A stretch of 64,000 bases of DNA from Pseudofrankia inefficax (lineage in GTDB: Bacteria > Actinomycetota > Actinomycetes > Frankiales > Frankiaceae). Both the position numbers and the translations under genes were made by a program. Every line of letters starts with the position of its first letter. Position 1 is the stretch's first letter. The notes beneath the pieces were generated by a model. It made no database searches. It saw only the letters and a list, made by a program, of their open reading frames with translations, and had not been told where the DNA came from. The stretch covers positions 62,001 to 126,000 of the forward strand of contig NC_014666.1 of NCBI RefSeq assembly GCF_000166135.1. Reading direction: 5' to 3'. Of the stretch, positions 26,403 to 35,219 are shown one piece after another.

Positions 26403-26933
26403 CGGTCTCCCTCTTCTGCTGCCGCATTCCCACAGGCGGCGGAGGTTCTGGACGCCCCGCCCGATGTGCGCCGCGACGCGCTTGCCGGTCGACGGCCGCC
26501 TCGGTTCTCCCCCGACGTCGGACGTCCGGGAGCCCCCGCTCTCGCCCGGAACCCGCTTGCCGCCGGACATCGACAATCACTCTGTGTAGTGCTGACAGCA
26601 CTCTCGCCTCTCGAGCCGCTCCTGTCGCGCGCACAGGGCGGAGTGCCACGTTCGCCCCACCGCGTCGGCCCGACCGGCTCGACGCGGTCCTTGCGCCGGC
26701 GGGACGCATGTGGTCCGGGGCCACCGCGCGCTGCTCCGTGTTCGGCTGGCGCGTCGGCGTGACCGGCCGGCACATACGATCGTCAGCAGGTCGGCCCCTG
26801 CGGGCGCGGCGGACGCGGATCGACGGCGGAACCCCGCACGGCGCGCGGACGTCCTCCTGATGGGGATCGGTGGGCCGGTGACGCGAATCCTGCGCGGGTC
26901 AGGCGACCCGCGACACGAAGAGAAGAGAGGCAC
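26403..26933. other. Divergent intergenic region, nothing recognised
   Basis: 531 bases between the RG-rich protein gene and the cyclophilin gene, expected to hold both promoters. No hairpin, operator or small gene stood out. Confidence 0.45.
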
Positions 26934-27461
26934 ATGGCCGAGGAGCTGTACGCGACGCTGCGGACGACTCAGGGCGACATCGAGGTCCGGCTGTTCCCGG
27001 ACCATGCCCCCAAGACGGTTCGCAACTTCGTCGGTCTCGCGACCGGCGACCAGGAGTGGACCGACCCGAGCACCGGTGCCAAGAAGACCGGCACTCCGCT
27101 CTACAGCGGCACGATCTTTCACCGGGTCATCCCGGGCTTCATGATCCAGGGTGGCGACCCGCTGGGCAGCGGCCGCGGCGGCCCGGGCTACAAGTTCGCC
27201 GACGAGTTCCACCCGGACCTGACGTTCAGCAAGCCCTACCTGCTGGCCATGGCGAACGCCGGGCCGGGCACGAACGGCTCGCAGTTCTTCATCACGGTCG
27301 GGCCGACCGACTGGCTGAACCGCAAGCACACGATCTTCGGTGAGGTCACGCGCGGCACGGAGATCGTCGACGCGATCGCCAAGGCCCCGACCGGCGCGCA
27401 GGACCGCCCGAAGACCGACGTGGTGATCCAGGAGATCGCCATCGAGACCCGCCCGGCTTAA
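26934..27461 (+). CDS. ppiA: Peptidyl-prolyl cis-trans isomerase, cyclophilin type
   Basis: 175 residues, a complete cytosolic cyclophilin without signal peptide. Active-site residues are visible in FHRVIPGFMIQGGDP (catalytic Arg, Phe, Met, Gln), NGSQFFIT and WLNRKHTIFGEV. Catalyses proline isomerisation during folding. ATG 26934 follows GAGAGG. In actinobacteria ppiA sits next to the rhomboid gene and crgA close to the origin, as here. Confidence 0.97.
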   Translation: MAEELYATLRTTQGDIEVRLFPDHAPKTVRNFVGLATGDQEWTDPSTGAKKTGTPLYSGTIFHRVIPGFMIQGGDPLGSGRGGPGYKFADEFHPDLTFSKPYLLAMANAGPGTNGSQFFITVGPTDWLNRKHTIFGEVTRGTEIVDAIAKAPTGAQDRPKTDVVIQEIAIETRPA

Positions 27462-27506
27462 GGCGATCGTCCAGAACGGGCGCGGAGCGCCCGCTGGACG
27501 CTCGCC
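27462..27506 (+). terminator. Hairpin directly after ppiA
   Basis: Starting one base after the TAA, GGCGATCGTCCAG...GGGCGC pairs with GCGCCC-G-CTGGAC-G-CTCGCC, giving a long stem with small bulges and a 3-base loop. No T-run; a GC-type terminator for ppiA. Confidence 0.55.
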
Positions 27507-27704
27507 GGCTCGGGCGCTGGGCGCCCTCCCCAACGTGGGACGGGGCGGGTGGTGAGTTCCGAGGCCGGCCCTGTCCAGGGCCGGGCCCTTGGGTCAGTTT
27601 CGCGCCGAGCCTCGAGGTCCGCTGGGATCGGGGGCTTGGCGGGTTTCGTTGGTAGGCACGGATGTGCAGGTTAAGGGCCGGATGGCCCGCGGAGGGTGGC
27701 GGCG

Positions 27705-28877
27705 GTGAGCGTCGAGGAGCCGGGCGGACCGGTGTCCGGTTCGAGCGAGGCCGAGCCGGCGCCCTCCGCCGCGCCGTCGCCCTGGGACCGCCCAACCGGC
27801 GCGGGGACGCCGCCCACGATGCCGAAGCAGAGCGAGCCGGGCGACAGCGCGCCCGGACAGGGCCACCAGCAGGGCTGGGGAGCCCCCCAGCAGGGAGGCT
27901 CCCCGGGCCAGTGGGCCCGCGACGCCTCCGGGATGCCCGTCTGGGAGGGTCCCCGGGCGGACGAGCCGTCCGGCCGTTCGACGCCCGGCCCGGGTCAGCC
28001 CGCGCCTGGCCTCCCGGCGGCGGGGGGCCAGGCGGGCCAGTCGAACCGGTGCTACCGGCACCCGGACCGCGACGCGTTCGTCTCCTGCCAGCGCTGCGGC
28101 CGGCCGATCTGCCCGGACTGCATGCGCCCGGCCGCCGTCGGCTTCCACTGCCCGGAGGAGGCGGCGGCGGCCCGCACGCCGGCGTCGCCAACCCAGTTCG
28201 GCGGCCGGGCGGACCGGGACTCCTCGGGCCTGATCACGAAGATCCTGATCGGGATCTGCCTGGTCGCCTACGTGCTCGAGGGCGTGCCCGGGCTGACCGG
28301 CACCTCGCACATCAACCAGTTCACGCTCGACTACTCGCTGATCGGCGTGGACATCGCCCAGAAGCACGAGTACTGGCGGCTGGTCACGGCGGCGTTCCTG
28401 CACGGCAGCGTGCTGCACATCGCGTTCAACATGTACGCGCTGTTCCTGCTCGGGACGCAGCTGGAGGCGATCCTCGGCCGAGTGCGCTATCTGGCGCTGT
28501 TCTTCGCCTGCGCGATCGGCGGTAACACTCTCAGCTACGTGATCCACGACGAGAAGGCCTTCTCCTACGGGGCCTCGACCGCGATCTTCGGCTTCTTCGC
28601 CGCGTACTACCTCATCGCGCGTCGCCTACGGGTGAACACGAACCAGATCCTGATCGTCGTCGGGATCAACCTGTTGATCACGTTCAGCATCTCGGGCATC
28701 GACAAATGGGGCCACATCGGCGGCCTGGCGACGGGCGTCGTGCTGGGCCTGCTCTACGCGTACGTGCCGGCGAGGCGGGTCGCCATCCAGGCGCTCGGGA
28801 CCGTCGCCGTCCTCGCGATCCTCGTCGTCGCCGCGGTCCTGAACACCCAGAGCCTGACGGCGCTGCACACGTTCTGA
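27705..28877 (+). CDS. Rhomboid intramembrane serine protease with N-terminal zinc finger
   Basis: 390 residues. A Pro/Gly-rich N-terminus (1-105) leads to a Cys/His cluster (CYRHPDRDAFVSCQRCGRPI, then CPDC and FHCPEE) resembling a B-box zinc finger. Then come six or seven membrane segments. Catalytic Ser is S291 in SYGASTAIFG and His is H337 in GHIGGLATGVVLG; the HIAFNMYAL motif is in TM2. Rhomboids cut membrane proteins within the bilayer. GTG 27705 is chosen over GTG 27696 because GGAGGG (27691-27696) overlaps the latter and is well spaced for the former. Substrate unknown. Confidence 0.92.
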   Translation: MSVEEPGGPVSGSSEAEPAPSAAPSPWDRPTGAGTPPTMPKQSEPGDSAPGQGHQQGWGAPQQGGSPGQWARDASGMPVWEGPRADEPSGRSTPGPGQPAPGLPAAGGQAGQSNRCYRHPDRDAFVSCQRCGRPICPDCMRPAAVGFHCPEEAAAARTPASPTQFGGRADRDSSGLITKILIGICLVAYVLEGVPGLTGTSHINQFTLDYSLIGVDIAQKHEYWRLVTAAFLHGSVLHIAFNMYALFLLGTQLEAILGRVRYLALFFACAIGGNTLSYVIHDEKAFSYGASTAIFGFFAAYYLIARRLRVNTNQILIVVGINLLITFSISGIDKWGHIGGLATGVVLGLLYAYVPARRVAIQALGTVAVLAILVVAAVLNTQSLTALHTF

Positions 28878-28891
28878 CGCCCGCCGGCGCC

Positions 28892-28907
28892 CGTCCCGCG
28901 CGGGACG
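28892..28907. terminator. Palindrome between convergent rhomboid and methyltransferase genes
   Basis: CGTCCCGCGCGGGACG is a perfect 16-base palindrome, flanked by partly complementary CCGGCG/CCGG. Likely a two-way termination hairpin. Confidence 0.45.
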
Positions 28908-28983
28908 CCGGTCCTGGTCGCGGGGCCGGTCCCACAGCGGGGCCAGGCCCATCGCGGGCCCGGGCCCGGCCGGGTGGCTGGGG

Positions 28984-30105
28984 TCAGTGCCAGCCGACGG
29001 AGGCGTACACCGGGAGCCGGCCGAAGTGCGGGTGCCCGCGCTCGTCCGGCGCGTTCCACTCCTCGGCGGGCACCAGGCCCGGCTCGATCGGCTCCCAGGT
29101 GCTGACCAACTCGACGGTCTGCTCGTGCGGCCGGGGGGCACCCGGCTGGCCGGCCCGTTCGAACAGCGCCCGCAGGCCGCGCGCGCTGCCCTCGTCGCAC
29201 AGCTGGCTGAACAGCAGCAGGCTGCCGCGCGCGGTGACCTCCCGATAGCCCCGCAGCACCTCGCGCGGATCCTCGTGGTCGGCGATCTCCGGCAGGCCGG
29301 GCACCATCACGATGGCGATCGGCTGGGTGACGTCGAGGTGGGCGAGCACGCCCGGATGCCGCAGCACCTCGGCCGGCCTGGAGACGTCCGCCTGCACCAG
29401 CGCGACCTGGCGATCCCGGATGTCCGGCAGCGACCGGGCAATCACCAGCGGGTCCGGCTCGACGTACACCGTCTGGCTCTCCGGGGCGACGGCGCAGGCC
29501 ACCTCGTGCACGGGGTCGACGGTCCCGGCCCCGCCGCCCAGCGCGAGGAACTGGTTCACGCCGTTGCGGGCCGCGAACCTGACCGCCCTGACCAGGAAGT
29601 CCTTCATCGCCCGGGCGGCGGCCGGCGCGTCCGGCCAGGCCAGCAGGATGGCCAGCGCGGACCTGCGGTCCACCCGCCGGTGCGCGGTGCCGCCGAGCAG
29701 CGCGTCGTACACCCCGGCCGGCGACGGGCGTTCGTTCAGGTCGCCCGCGGGGCGGAATCCACCGGGCCCGATCGGGGCGAGGCCGCCGCCGGGACCGCCC
29801 AACTCGACCGGGTGCACCGGCCCGACCGGGGCGAACGGGCCGTCGGAGTGGAACTGGCTGTCGACCGAGGTGAGGTTCGCGATGCTGAACGGGCTGGTGG
29901 CCTCGCGGGACTCCTCGGGTCTGGCCACCTCGCCGGGTCTGTGTGGCCCGGCCGGCTGACCTGACCGGGCGGACGGGGCGCTGGTCGGTGGCCCGTCGCC
30001 GCTGGTCCTGGCCCGGCCGGCGCCGCGGAGCGGCCCGGGCGCCGCGGAAGCCTGCATGATGCTGCCGCCGTGCCTTCTGGCGAGCATCGGTCCGGTGGAG
30101 GTCAT
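28984..30105 (-). CDS. S-adenosyl methyltransferase, DUF574 family
   Basis: 373 residues. After a disordered Pro/Gly-rich 120 residues, the domain has the DUF574 pattern: a short SPAGVYDALLGG motif, the conserved block VNQFLALGGGAGTVDPVHEVA (SAM loop), VVYVEPDPLV-type TVYVEPDPLVIA, and VLAHLDVTQPIAIVMV. This actinomycete family is large and its substrates are mostly unknown. The loop here reads LGGGAGTVD where many members have LGTGLPT, a mild divergence. ATG 30105 has a weak AAGG upstream; a later ATG is possible. Confidence 0.8.
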   Translation of the reverse strand: MTSTGPMLARRHGGSIMQASAAPGPLRGAGRARTSGDGPPTSAPSARSGQPAGPHRPGEVARPEESREATSPFSIANLTSVDSQFHSDGPFAPVGPVHPVELGGPGGGLAPIGPGGFRPAGDLNERPSPAGVYDALLGGTAHRRVDRRSALAILLAWPDAPAAARAMKDFLVRAVRFAARNGVNQFLALGGGAGTVDPVHEVACAVAPESQTVYVEPDPLVIARSLPDIRDRQVALVQADVSRPAEVLRHPGVLAHLDVTQPIAIVMVPGLPEIADHEDPREVLRGYREVTARGSLLLFSQLCDEGSARGLRALFERAGQPGAPRPHEQTVELVSTWEPIEPGLVPAEEWNAPDERGHPHFGRLPVYASVGWH

Positions 30106-30780
30106 GTCGTTGCCTTTCGGTTCTGCTCGGCGGCGCCGGCGCTCTGCGAGGCGGTGGGCGTCGCGGTCGGGTCCGGTCCAGCCGTCGGGACGCGGCGCTC
30201 TCACCCGGCAGGTGCCGCGGGCGCGGCGGAACCGAGCGGTCGCTGGAGCGACGGAGCTGGAGGGATGGGCACCAGCGGCGTTCGGGGCACGGGAGTCCGA
30301 ACGTCGCCAGGGCTGGTGGCCGGCTGTTGCCGACAGTGGGTGCGGTCGGCCGCGCGCGCCTGGGGTGCGTCGGATGGCGTCGCCGCAAGGCCTGGGTACG
30401 TCAGCGCACCGGGCCGTCGTCCGCGCGCGGGGGGCGCGGGGCCCCCGACCTCGCCCGCACCGACCTCGTCGAGCGGTCTGCGCAACCGTTGTTGCCAGGC
30501 ATGCGGTCCCCCTACCGTGTGGCGTGGCGAGATCAGATTATCGGTGCTTCAGCCCGCCGTATCAGTGCTTACGTATTTCTGAGCTGAGCCTTTTTCCGGT
30601 TGCTGCCCGGAATCGCCCGCTCAGTCGGTGCCTCCGGTCCCCGGTCAAGATGATTACTATCCGTTTCTGCTTCCGATACAATGAGTGGGAGGAGTGTACG
30701 GGCTCCGCTCGTCGGTACCGGGGGCAATTCGGGACAACGTCTGACCAGGTACCCGGCGGCGCAGCGAAACGGGGGCAGCG
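30106..30780. other. Divergent intergenic region with a low-GC patch
   Basis: 675 bases between the DUF574 gene and the GH15 gene. The part 30530-30690 is clearly less GC-rich than the surroundings (for example AGATCAGATTATC, CTTACGTATTTC, CAAGATGATTACTATCC). It presumably carries promoters for both genes. No gene or hairpin was identified. Confidence 0.5.
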
Positions 30781-32685
30781 GTGGCACACTCACCGACACG
30801 TCGGCTCGGTGGCAGCCCTTTCCCGCCGATCGCCGAGTACGCGTTCCTCTCGGACTGCGAGACCACCTGCCTGGTCGCACCGAGTGGCAACGTCGAATGG
30901 ATGTGCGTGCCTCGCCCGGATGCGCCCAGCGTGTTCGGCTCGATCCTAGACCGGTCCGCCGGCGGCTTTCGGTTCGGTCCCGAGCGCATCATGATTCCTG
31001 CTGGACGCCGTTACCTCCCAGGAACCAACGTCGTGGAGACGACCTGGCAGACGCCCAACGGCTGGCTCATCGTCACCGACTGTCTGGTCGTCGGCCGCTG
31101 GCACCGCACCGCCGCCCGTTCCAAGACGCACCGGCGCACGCCGATGGACTGGGACGCCGAGCACGTGCTGCTGCGCACCGCCCGCTGCGAGCACGGCACC
31201 GTCGATCTCAGCCTGGTGTGCGAGCCGAACTTCGACTACGGCCGCAAGCCCGAGTCGTGGGAGTACGAGGGCGACGGCTACGCGTCCGGGATCATCCGGA
31301 ACGCCGACACCGACGTCACACTGCGGCTGCGCACCGACCTGCGCCTCGGCTTCGACGGCCGGCGGGCGCTGGTCCGGACCACCCTCAAGGAGGGCGACAC
31401 CGCATTTGTCGCCCTTACCTGGCGGGCGCACGAACCCATGCTGCCCACGACGTACGCGCAGGCCATGGCCGCCGTTGACTCGACGACCGAGTTCTGGCGG
31501 CAGTGGTTGTCGCGCGGCATGTTCCCCGACCACCCCTGGCGCCGGCAGCTCCAGCGCAGCGCCCTCGCGCTCAAGGGCCTCACCTACGCTCCCACCGGCG
31601 CGCTGCTCGCCGCGGCGACCACCTCGCTGCCGGAGACCCCGCAGGGCCAACGCAACTGGGACTACCGGTTCAGCTGGATCCGGGACTCGACCTTCGCGTT
31701 GTGGGGGCTCTACACGCTGGGGCTGGACTACGAGGCGAACGACTTCTTCTCGTTTATCGCCGATGTCTGCGAGGAAGCCGACGACATCCAGGTTATGTAC
31801 CGGGTAGGTGGTGAATCAGACCTGCAGGAACAGGTGCTGGGCCACCTGTCCGGCTACGACGGGGCGACCCCGGTACGGATCGGCAACGACGCCTACAAGC
31901 AGCGCCAGCACGACGTGTGGGGGACCGTGCTCGACTCGGTCTACCTGCACACGAAATCACGTGACTATCTGTCCGAACGGCTGTGGCCGGTGCTGGTCCA
32001 GCTCGCCGAGTCGGCCGCGACCCATTGGCGCGACGCCGACCGGGGCATCTGGGAGGTGCGCGGCGAGCCGCGGCATTTCACCACGTCGAAGATGATGTGC
32101 TGGGTGGCGCTCGACCGGGGCCGTCGGCTCGCCCAGATGCGCGGTGACCTGAAGACCGCCGCGCGCTGGAAGACTGTCGCGGAGGAGATCCACGCCGACG
32201 TCTGCGCCAGGGGCGTCGACGAACGCGGCGTGTTCACGCAGTACTACGGCTCGACCTCGCTGGACGCGTCGGCCCTGCTGCTTCCGCTGCTCGGCTTCCT
32301 GCCCGCGTCCGACGACCGGGTGAAGGCGACCGTGCTGGCGATCGCCGACGAGCTGACCGTCGACGGGCTGGTGCTGCGCTACCGGACCGAGGAGACGGAC
32401 GACGGCATCGGCGGCGAGGAGGGCGCCTTCCTGATCTGCTCGTTCTGGCTGGTCTCGGCGCTGGTGGAGATCGGGGAGCTGCACCGCGCCCGGCAGTTGT
32501 GCGAGCGGCTGCTGTCGATGGCGAGCCCGCTGGACCTCTTCGCTGAGGAGGTCGACCCGCCGACCGGTCGGCACCTGGGCAACTTCCCGCAGGCCTTCAC
32601 CCACCTGGCGCTGATCACCGCCGTGATGTACGTGATCCGAGCCGAGGACGCCGAGGCCTACGCCCGCCCCTCACCCAGCACCTGA
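30781..32685 (+). CDS. Glycoside hydrolase family 15 protein (glucoamylase or trehalase type)
   Basis: 634 residues. The N-terminal beta-sandwich begins PFPPIAEYAFLSDCETTCLV; the (alpha/alpha)6 catalytic domain has RNWDYRFSWIRDSTFALWGLY and the catalytic-base region GIGGEEGAFLICSFWLVSAL near the C-terminus, plus NFPQAFTHLALI. This is the GH15 group that in mycobacteria includes a trehalase, so trehalose is a plausible substrate; alpha-glucans are the alternative. GTG 30781. It lies alone between the DUF574 gene and a small hypothetical gene. Confidence 0.85.
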   Translation: MAHSPTRRLGGSPFPPIAEYAFLSDCETTCLVAPSGNVEWMCVPRPDAPSVFGSILDRSAGGFRFGPERIMIPAGRRYLPGTNVVETTWQTPNGWLIVTDCLVVGRWHRTAARSKTHRRTPMDWDAEHVLLRTARCEHGTVDLSLVCEPNFDYGRKPESWEYEGDGYASGIIRNADTDVTLRLRTDLRLGFDGRRALVRTTLKEGDTAFVALTWRAHEPMLPTTYAQAMAAVDSTTEFWRQWLSRGMFPDHPWRRQLQRSALALKGLTYAPTGALLAAATTSLPETPQGQRNWDYRFSWIRDSTFALWGLYTLGLDYEANDFFSFIADVCEEADDIQVMYRVGGESDLQEQVLGHLSGYDGATPVRIGNDAYKQRQHDVWGTVLDSVYLHTKSRDYLSERLWPVLVQLAESAATHWRDADRGIWEVRGEPRHFTTSKMMCWVALDRGRRLAQMRGDLKTAARWKTVAEEIHADVCARGVDERGVFTQYYGSTSLDASALLLPLLGFLPASDDRVKATVLAIADELTVDGLVLRYRTEETDDGIGGEEGAFLICSFWLVSALVEIGELHRARQLCERLLSMASPLDLFAEEVDPPTGRHLGNFPQAFTHLALITAVMYVIRAEDAEAYARPSPST

Positions 32686-32744
32686 CCGAACGTCCAGCCG
32701 ACCGAACGCGCGCCCCCGGGATCCCGAGGTCCTAATGTTGGGGT

Positions 32745-33116
32745 GTGGCGAAGCTGGTGGTCGGGGGCGGACGGGTCGAGGTCGTGCTGAGCCAGGCCGA
32801 ACGTCTTGCGGCCTTGCGTGGGGACGTGTCGGCGGCGCTGGACGAGATAGCCGACGTCCAGGTCTCGCCGCACCCGTTCGGCGAGCTGCGCGGCATCCGG
32901 GCTCCGGGGACCGGTGTTCCCGGGGTGATCGCCCTGGGCACCTGGCGCCACCGCGGCGGCAAGGACTTCGTCGCCATCTACCGGCGCCGGCCGGCCGTGG
33001 TCGTGCTGCTCGCGGCCGGCTGTGAGTTCGAACGCCTCATCGTCGGCGTCGAGGACCCGGACCAGACGGTCGCCGCCATCCGCGCGGCGACCGGCCTGGT
33101 CATTGGGGGAGCGTAG
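32745..33116 (+). CDS. Small conserved-looking hypothetical protein
   Basis: 123 residues, no signal or membrane segment. Alternating strands (KLVVGGGRVEVVLS, ADVQVSPHPFGELRG, FVAIYRRRPAVVVLLAAG) and a final helix (PDQTVAAIRAAT) suggest a pleckstrin-homology-like barrel, a fold also seen in small proteins beside crgA in other actinobacteria. Start GTG 32745 is 59 bases after the GH15 stop. No function is assigned. It converges with crgA across a DnaA-box cluster. Confidence 0.65.
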   Translation: MAKLVVGGGRVEVVLSQAERLAALRGDVSAALDEIADVQVSPHPFGELRGIRAPGTGVPGVIALGTWRHRGGKDFVAIYRRRPAVVVLLAAGCEFERLIVGVEDPDQTVAAIRAATGLVIGGA

Positions 33117-33130
33117 GGGAGTGGTCGGGG

Positions 33131-33163
33131 CTGTCCACATATGTGGACAACGGTTGTGGATAA
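33131..33163. promoter_or_regulatory. Cluster of three DnaA-box-like sites
   Basis: CTGTCCACA (33131-33139), TGTGGACAA (33142-33150, the inverse of TTGTCCACA) and TGTGGATAA (33155-33163, the inverse of TTATCCACA) lie within 33 bases. The last two are exact DnaA-box matches; the first two form the perfect 18-base palindrome TGTCCACATATGTGGACA. The site is between convergent genes, so it is not an ordinary promoter. It may bind DnaA for titration or origin control. There is no AT-rich unwinding stretch or dnaA/dnaN here, so it is not called oriC. Confidence 0.6.
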
Positions 33164-33249
33164 ATCTCAGCCGTGCAACTTGCCACGCCGGGCGGCTGAC
33201 CTGCCGGATCGGTCCACCCGCGTTCCAGGTGGACCGTCGCCCGGGTCCG

Positions 33250-33513
33250 TCAGTGCCACTGGGTCGCCACGCCCAGGCCAATCACCACAAAACCAAAGCC
33301 GATGAGGATGTTCCAGCCGCCCAGCGCCTCCATACCCAGGACGCCGCCGTTGGAGAAGTAGTACGTCAGCAGGTAGGCGATTCCGATCAGGAAGAACGCC
33401 ATGATCATCCCGCCGAACCACCGGGGCGACGGTGACCGCCGCTTCGCGGTGACCGTCGAGGCGGGGCGGGCCGCAGTGGCCTTTTTCGGCTTGCGCCGTC
33501 GCGATTCGGGCAC
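33250..33513 (-). CDS. crgA: Cell division protein CrgA
   Basis: 87 residues. A Lys/Arg-rich cytosolic head (1-30) precedes two membrane segments (about 33-52 and 66-84) joined by a short FSNGGVLGMEALGGWN loop, exactly the CrgA layout. CrgA binds FtsZ, FtsQ, FtsI and other divisome parts and, in sporulating actinomycetes, delays septation. Its place beside DUF881 and the pknB operon is the canonical one. Confidence 0.95.
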   Translation of the reverse strand: MPESRRRKPKKATAARPASTVTAKRRSPSPRWFGGMIMAFFLIGIAYLLTYYFSNGGVLGMEALGGWNILIGFGFVVIGLGVATQWH

Positions 33514-33681
33514 GGGACGGTCTCCTCGTCGGGGCTAGACAAACATTGCGTGCAGGCTATTACGGGTCCACGCCGTGGTGGGCGCCCGATCCCCATCGGC
33601 GCGGCCGTAAGTGGGCGACCGGCGAGACACACCGAAGACCCAGAGTCGACAAGACCGCCCGCCAGACACGATGGTTTCCCT

Positions 33682-34512
33682 GTGCATACCGGCCCGGGAC
33701 GGCGAACCGGCCAGGCGCGTCGGGTCGGTATCCCGGTGGCGGCGGCCCTCGCCGGCCTGCTGCTCGTGCTCGGCTGGGGGTCCGCCGGTGGCGCCCGGCC
33801 GCCCGCCGGCAGCGCCCTGGCCGGCGAACATCGCGCGCTCGCGGGCGTGGTGGCGGCCGACCAGGCCGGCGTCGACCGGTCCCGCGACCGGCTGGCCCAG
33901 GTGCGGGCCGCCCTCGCGTCACCCGGCCCGCTGGCGGCGCCGGATCCGGCCGGGGCATCCCGGGTGCCGCTCGCGGCCGGCTGTACGAGCGCCGACGGCT
34001 CGGCCGGGCCGCCTGACTGCGCCGGACAGGCGGCGCTGCTGGCTCAGGTGGGCCTCACGCCCGTACGCGGCACCGCGGTCGTCGTGTCGCTGGATGACAC
34101 CCCGCGTGGCAGGCGCGCCGGCCCGTGGCCGTCCGGGGTCCGCGCCCCCGTCGCCGACGACCTGGTCGTGCACCAGCAGGACGTCCAGGCCGTGGTGAAC
34201 GCCCTGTGGACCGGCGGGGCGCGGGCGATGACGCTGATGGGCCGGCGGGTCACCGCGCGGACCGCGGTCCGCTGCGTCGGCAACACGCTGCTGCTGGAGG
34301 GGAACGTCTACTCCCCGCCGTTCGTGGTCGCGGCGATCGGCGACCCGGCCCGGCTGACGGCCGCCCTGGACGCCGACCCCGGCGTCGTCCTCTACCGGGA
34401 GTACGTCGACGCCTACGACCTCGGCTACCACGTGGAGACGAAGGCGAACATGACCTTCCCCGCCGCGACGGAACCGCCGACCGCCGTCTACGCCACGCCG
34501 CTGCGCGACTGA
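33682..34512 (+). CDS. DUF881 family membrane-anchored protein
   Basis: About 276 residues: a short basic head, a membrane anchor (VGIPVAAALAGLLLVLGWGSAGG), then an extracytoplasmic domain with VVVSLDDTP, VVHQQDVQAVVNALWTGGARAMTLMGRR and VYSPPFVVAAIGD, diagnostic of DUF881. The family accompanies crgA and pknB across actinobacteria, implying a division or envelope role that is not defined. The frame is open to GTG 33550; GTG 33682 fits the family's usual N-terminus better, but neither start has a good binding site. It converges with trpG. Confidence 0.85.
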   Translation: MHTGPGRRTGQARRVGIPVAAALAGLLLVLGWGSAGGARPPAGSALAGEHRALAGVVAADQAGVDRSRDRLAQVRAALASPGPLAAPDPAGASRVPLAAGCTSADGSAGPPDCAGQAALLAQVGLTPVRGTAVVVSLDDTPRGRRAGPWPSGVRAPVADDLVVHQQDVQAVVNALWTGGARAMTLMGRRVTARTAVRCVGNTLLLEGNVYSPPFVVAAIGDPARLTAALDADPGVVLYREYVDAYDLGYHVETKANMTFPAATEPPTAVYATPLRD

Positions 34513-34545
34513 GGGCGCCGGCCAGGACGCCCCCAGGCTGCAGGG

Positions 34546-35196
34546 TCAGGCGAACGCGGCCTGGCGCAGGGTCTCGACCTCGTTGGACAGCGCCGGAGCG
34601 AGCGCACGGCTGGCGCCGCCGTCGCCACAGGCGTCCAACCAGCGCGCGAGCATCAGGTGCCCGCCCTGGGTGAGGACCGACTCGGGGTGGAACTGCACCC
34701 CTTCGATCGGCAGCGTGCGGTGTCGCATCGCCATCACCACGCCGCTGTCGGTCCGGGCGGTGATCTCGATCTCCGGCGGCAGCGTCGCGGCCTCGACGGC
34801 GAGCGAGTGGTACCGCGTCGCGACGAACGGGTTCGGCAGGTCGGCGAGCACCCCCGCGCCGTTGTGGTGCACGACAGACGTCTTGCCGTGCAGCAGTTCG
34901 GGCGCCCGGTCGACGGTCGCGCCGAACGCGACGCCGATCGCCTGGTGACCGAGGCACACCCCGAAGACCGGCAGCCCGGCGGCCGACGCCGCGGTCACCA
35001 TCGGGATGGTCATGCCGGCCGCCTCGGGCGTCCCGGGGCCGGGGGAGAGCAGGACGCCGTCGACACCGAGCTCGCCGACCCGCTCCGGGTCGACCTCGTC
35101 GTTGCGCCGCACGACGCACTCCGCGTCCAGCTGGCCCAGGTACTGGACCAGGTTGAACACGAACGAGTCGTAGTTGTCGACGACCAGGATGCGCAT
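34546..35196 (-). CDS. trpG: Glutamine amidotransferase of anthranilate/aminodeoxychorismate synthase
   Basis: 216 residues. Class I amidotransferase: VVDNYDSFVFNL at the start, oxyanion loop LSPGPGTPEAAG, nucleophile Cys in GVCLGHQAIG, and the His-Glu pair in VQFHPESVLTQGG. It supplies ammonia to chorismate for tryptophan or folate (pabA). It is the last gene of the pknB operon, 23 bases after pknB. The same gene neighbours pknB in other actinobacteria, where trpG and pabA names are both used. Confidence 0.93.
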   Translation of the reverse strand: MRILVVDNYDSFVFNLVQYLGQLDAECVVRRNDEVDPERVGELGVDGVLLSPGPGTPEAAGMTIPMVTAASAAGLPVFGVCLGHQAIGVAFGATVDRAPELLHGKTSVVHHNGAGVLADLPNPFVATRYHSLAVEAATLPPEIEITARTDSGVVMAMRHRTLPIEGVQFHPESVLTQGGHLMLARWLDACGDGGASRALAPALSNEVETLRQAAFA

Positions 35197-35219
35197 CCTG
35201 CTCCCGCTTCCTGAGTGGA

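Noticed and set aside
33117-33249. Chromosomal origin at the DnaA-box cluster
   Set aside because: Only three boxes, no AT-rich unwinding region and no dnaA or dnaN adjacent.
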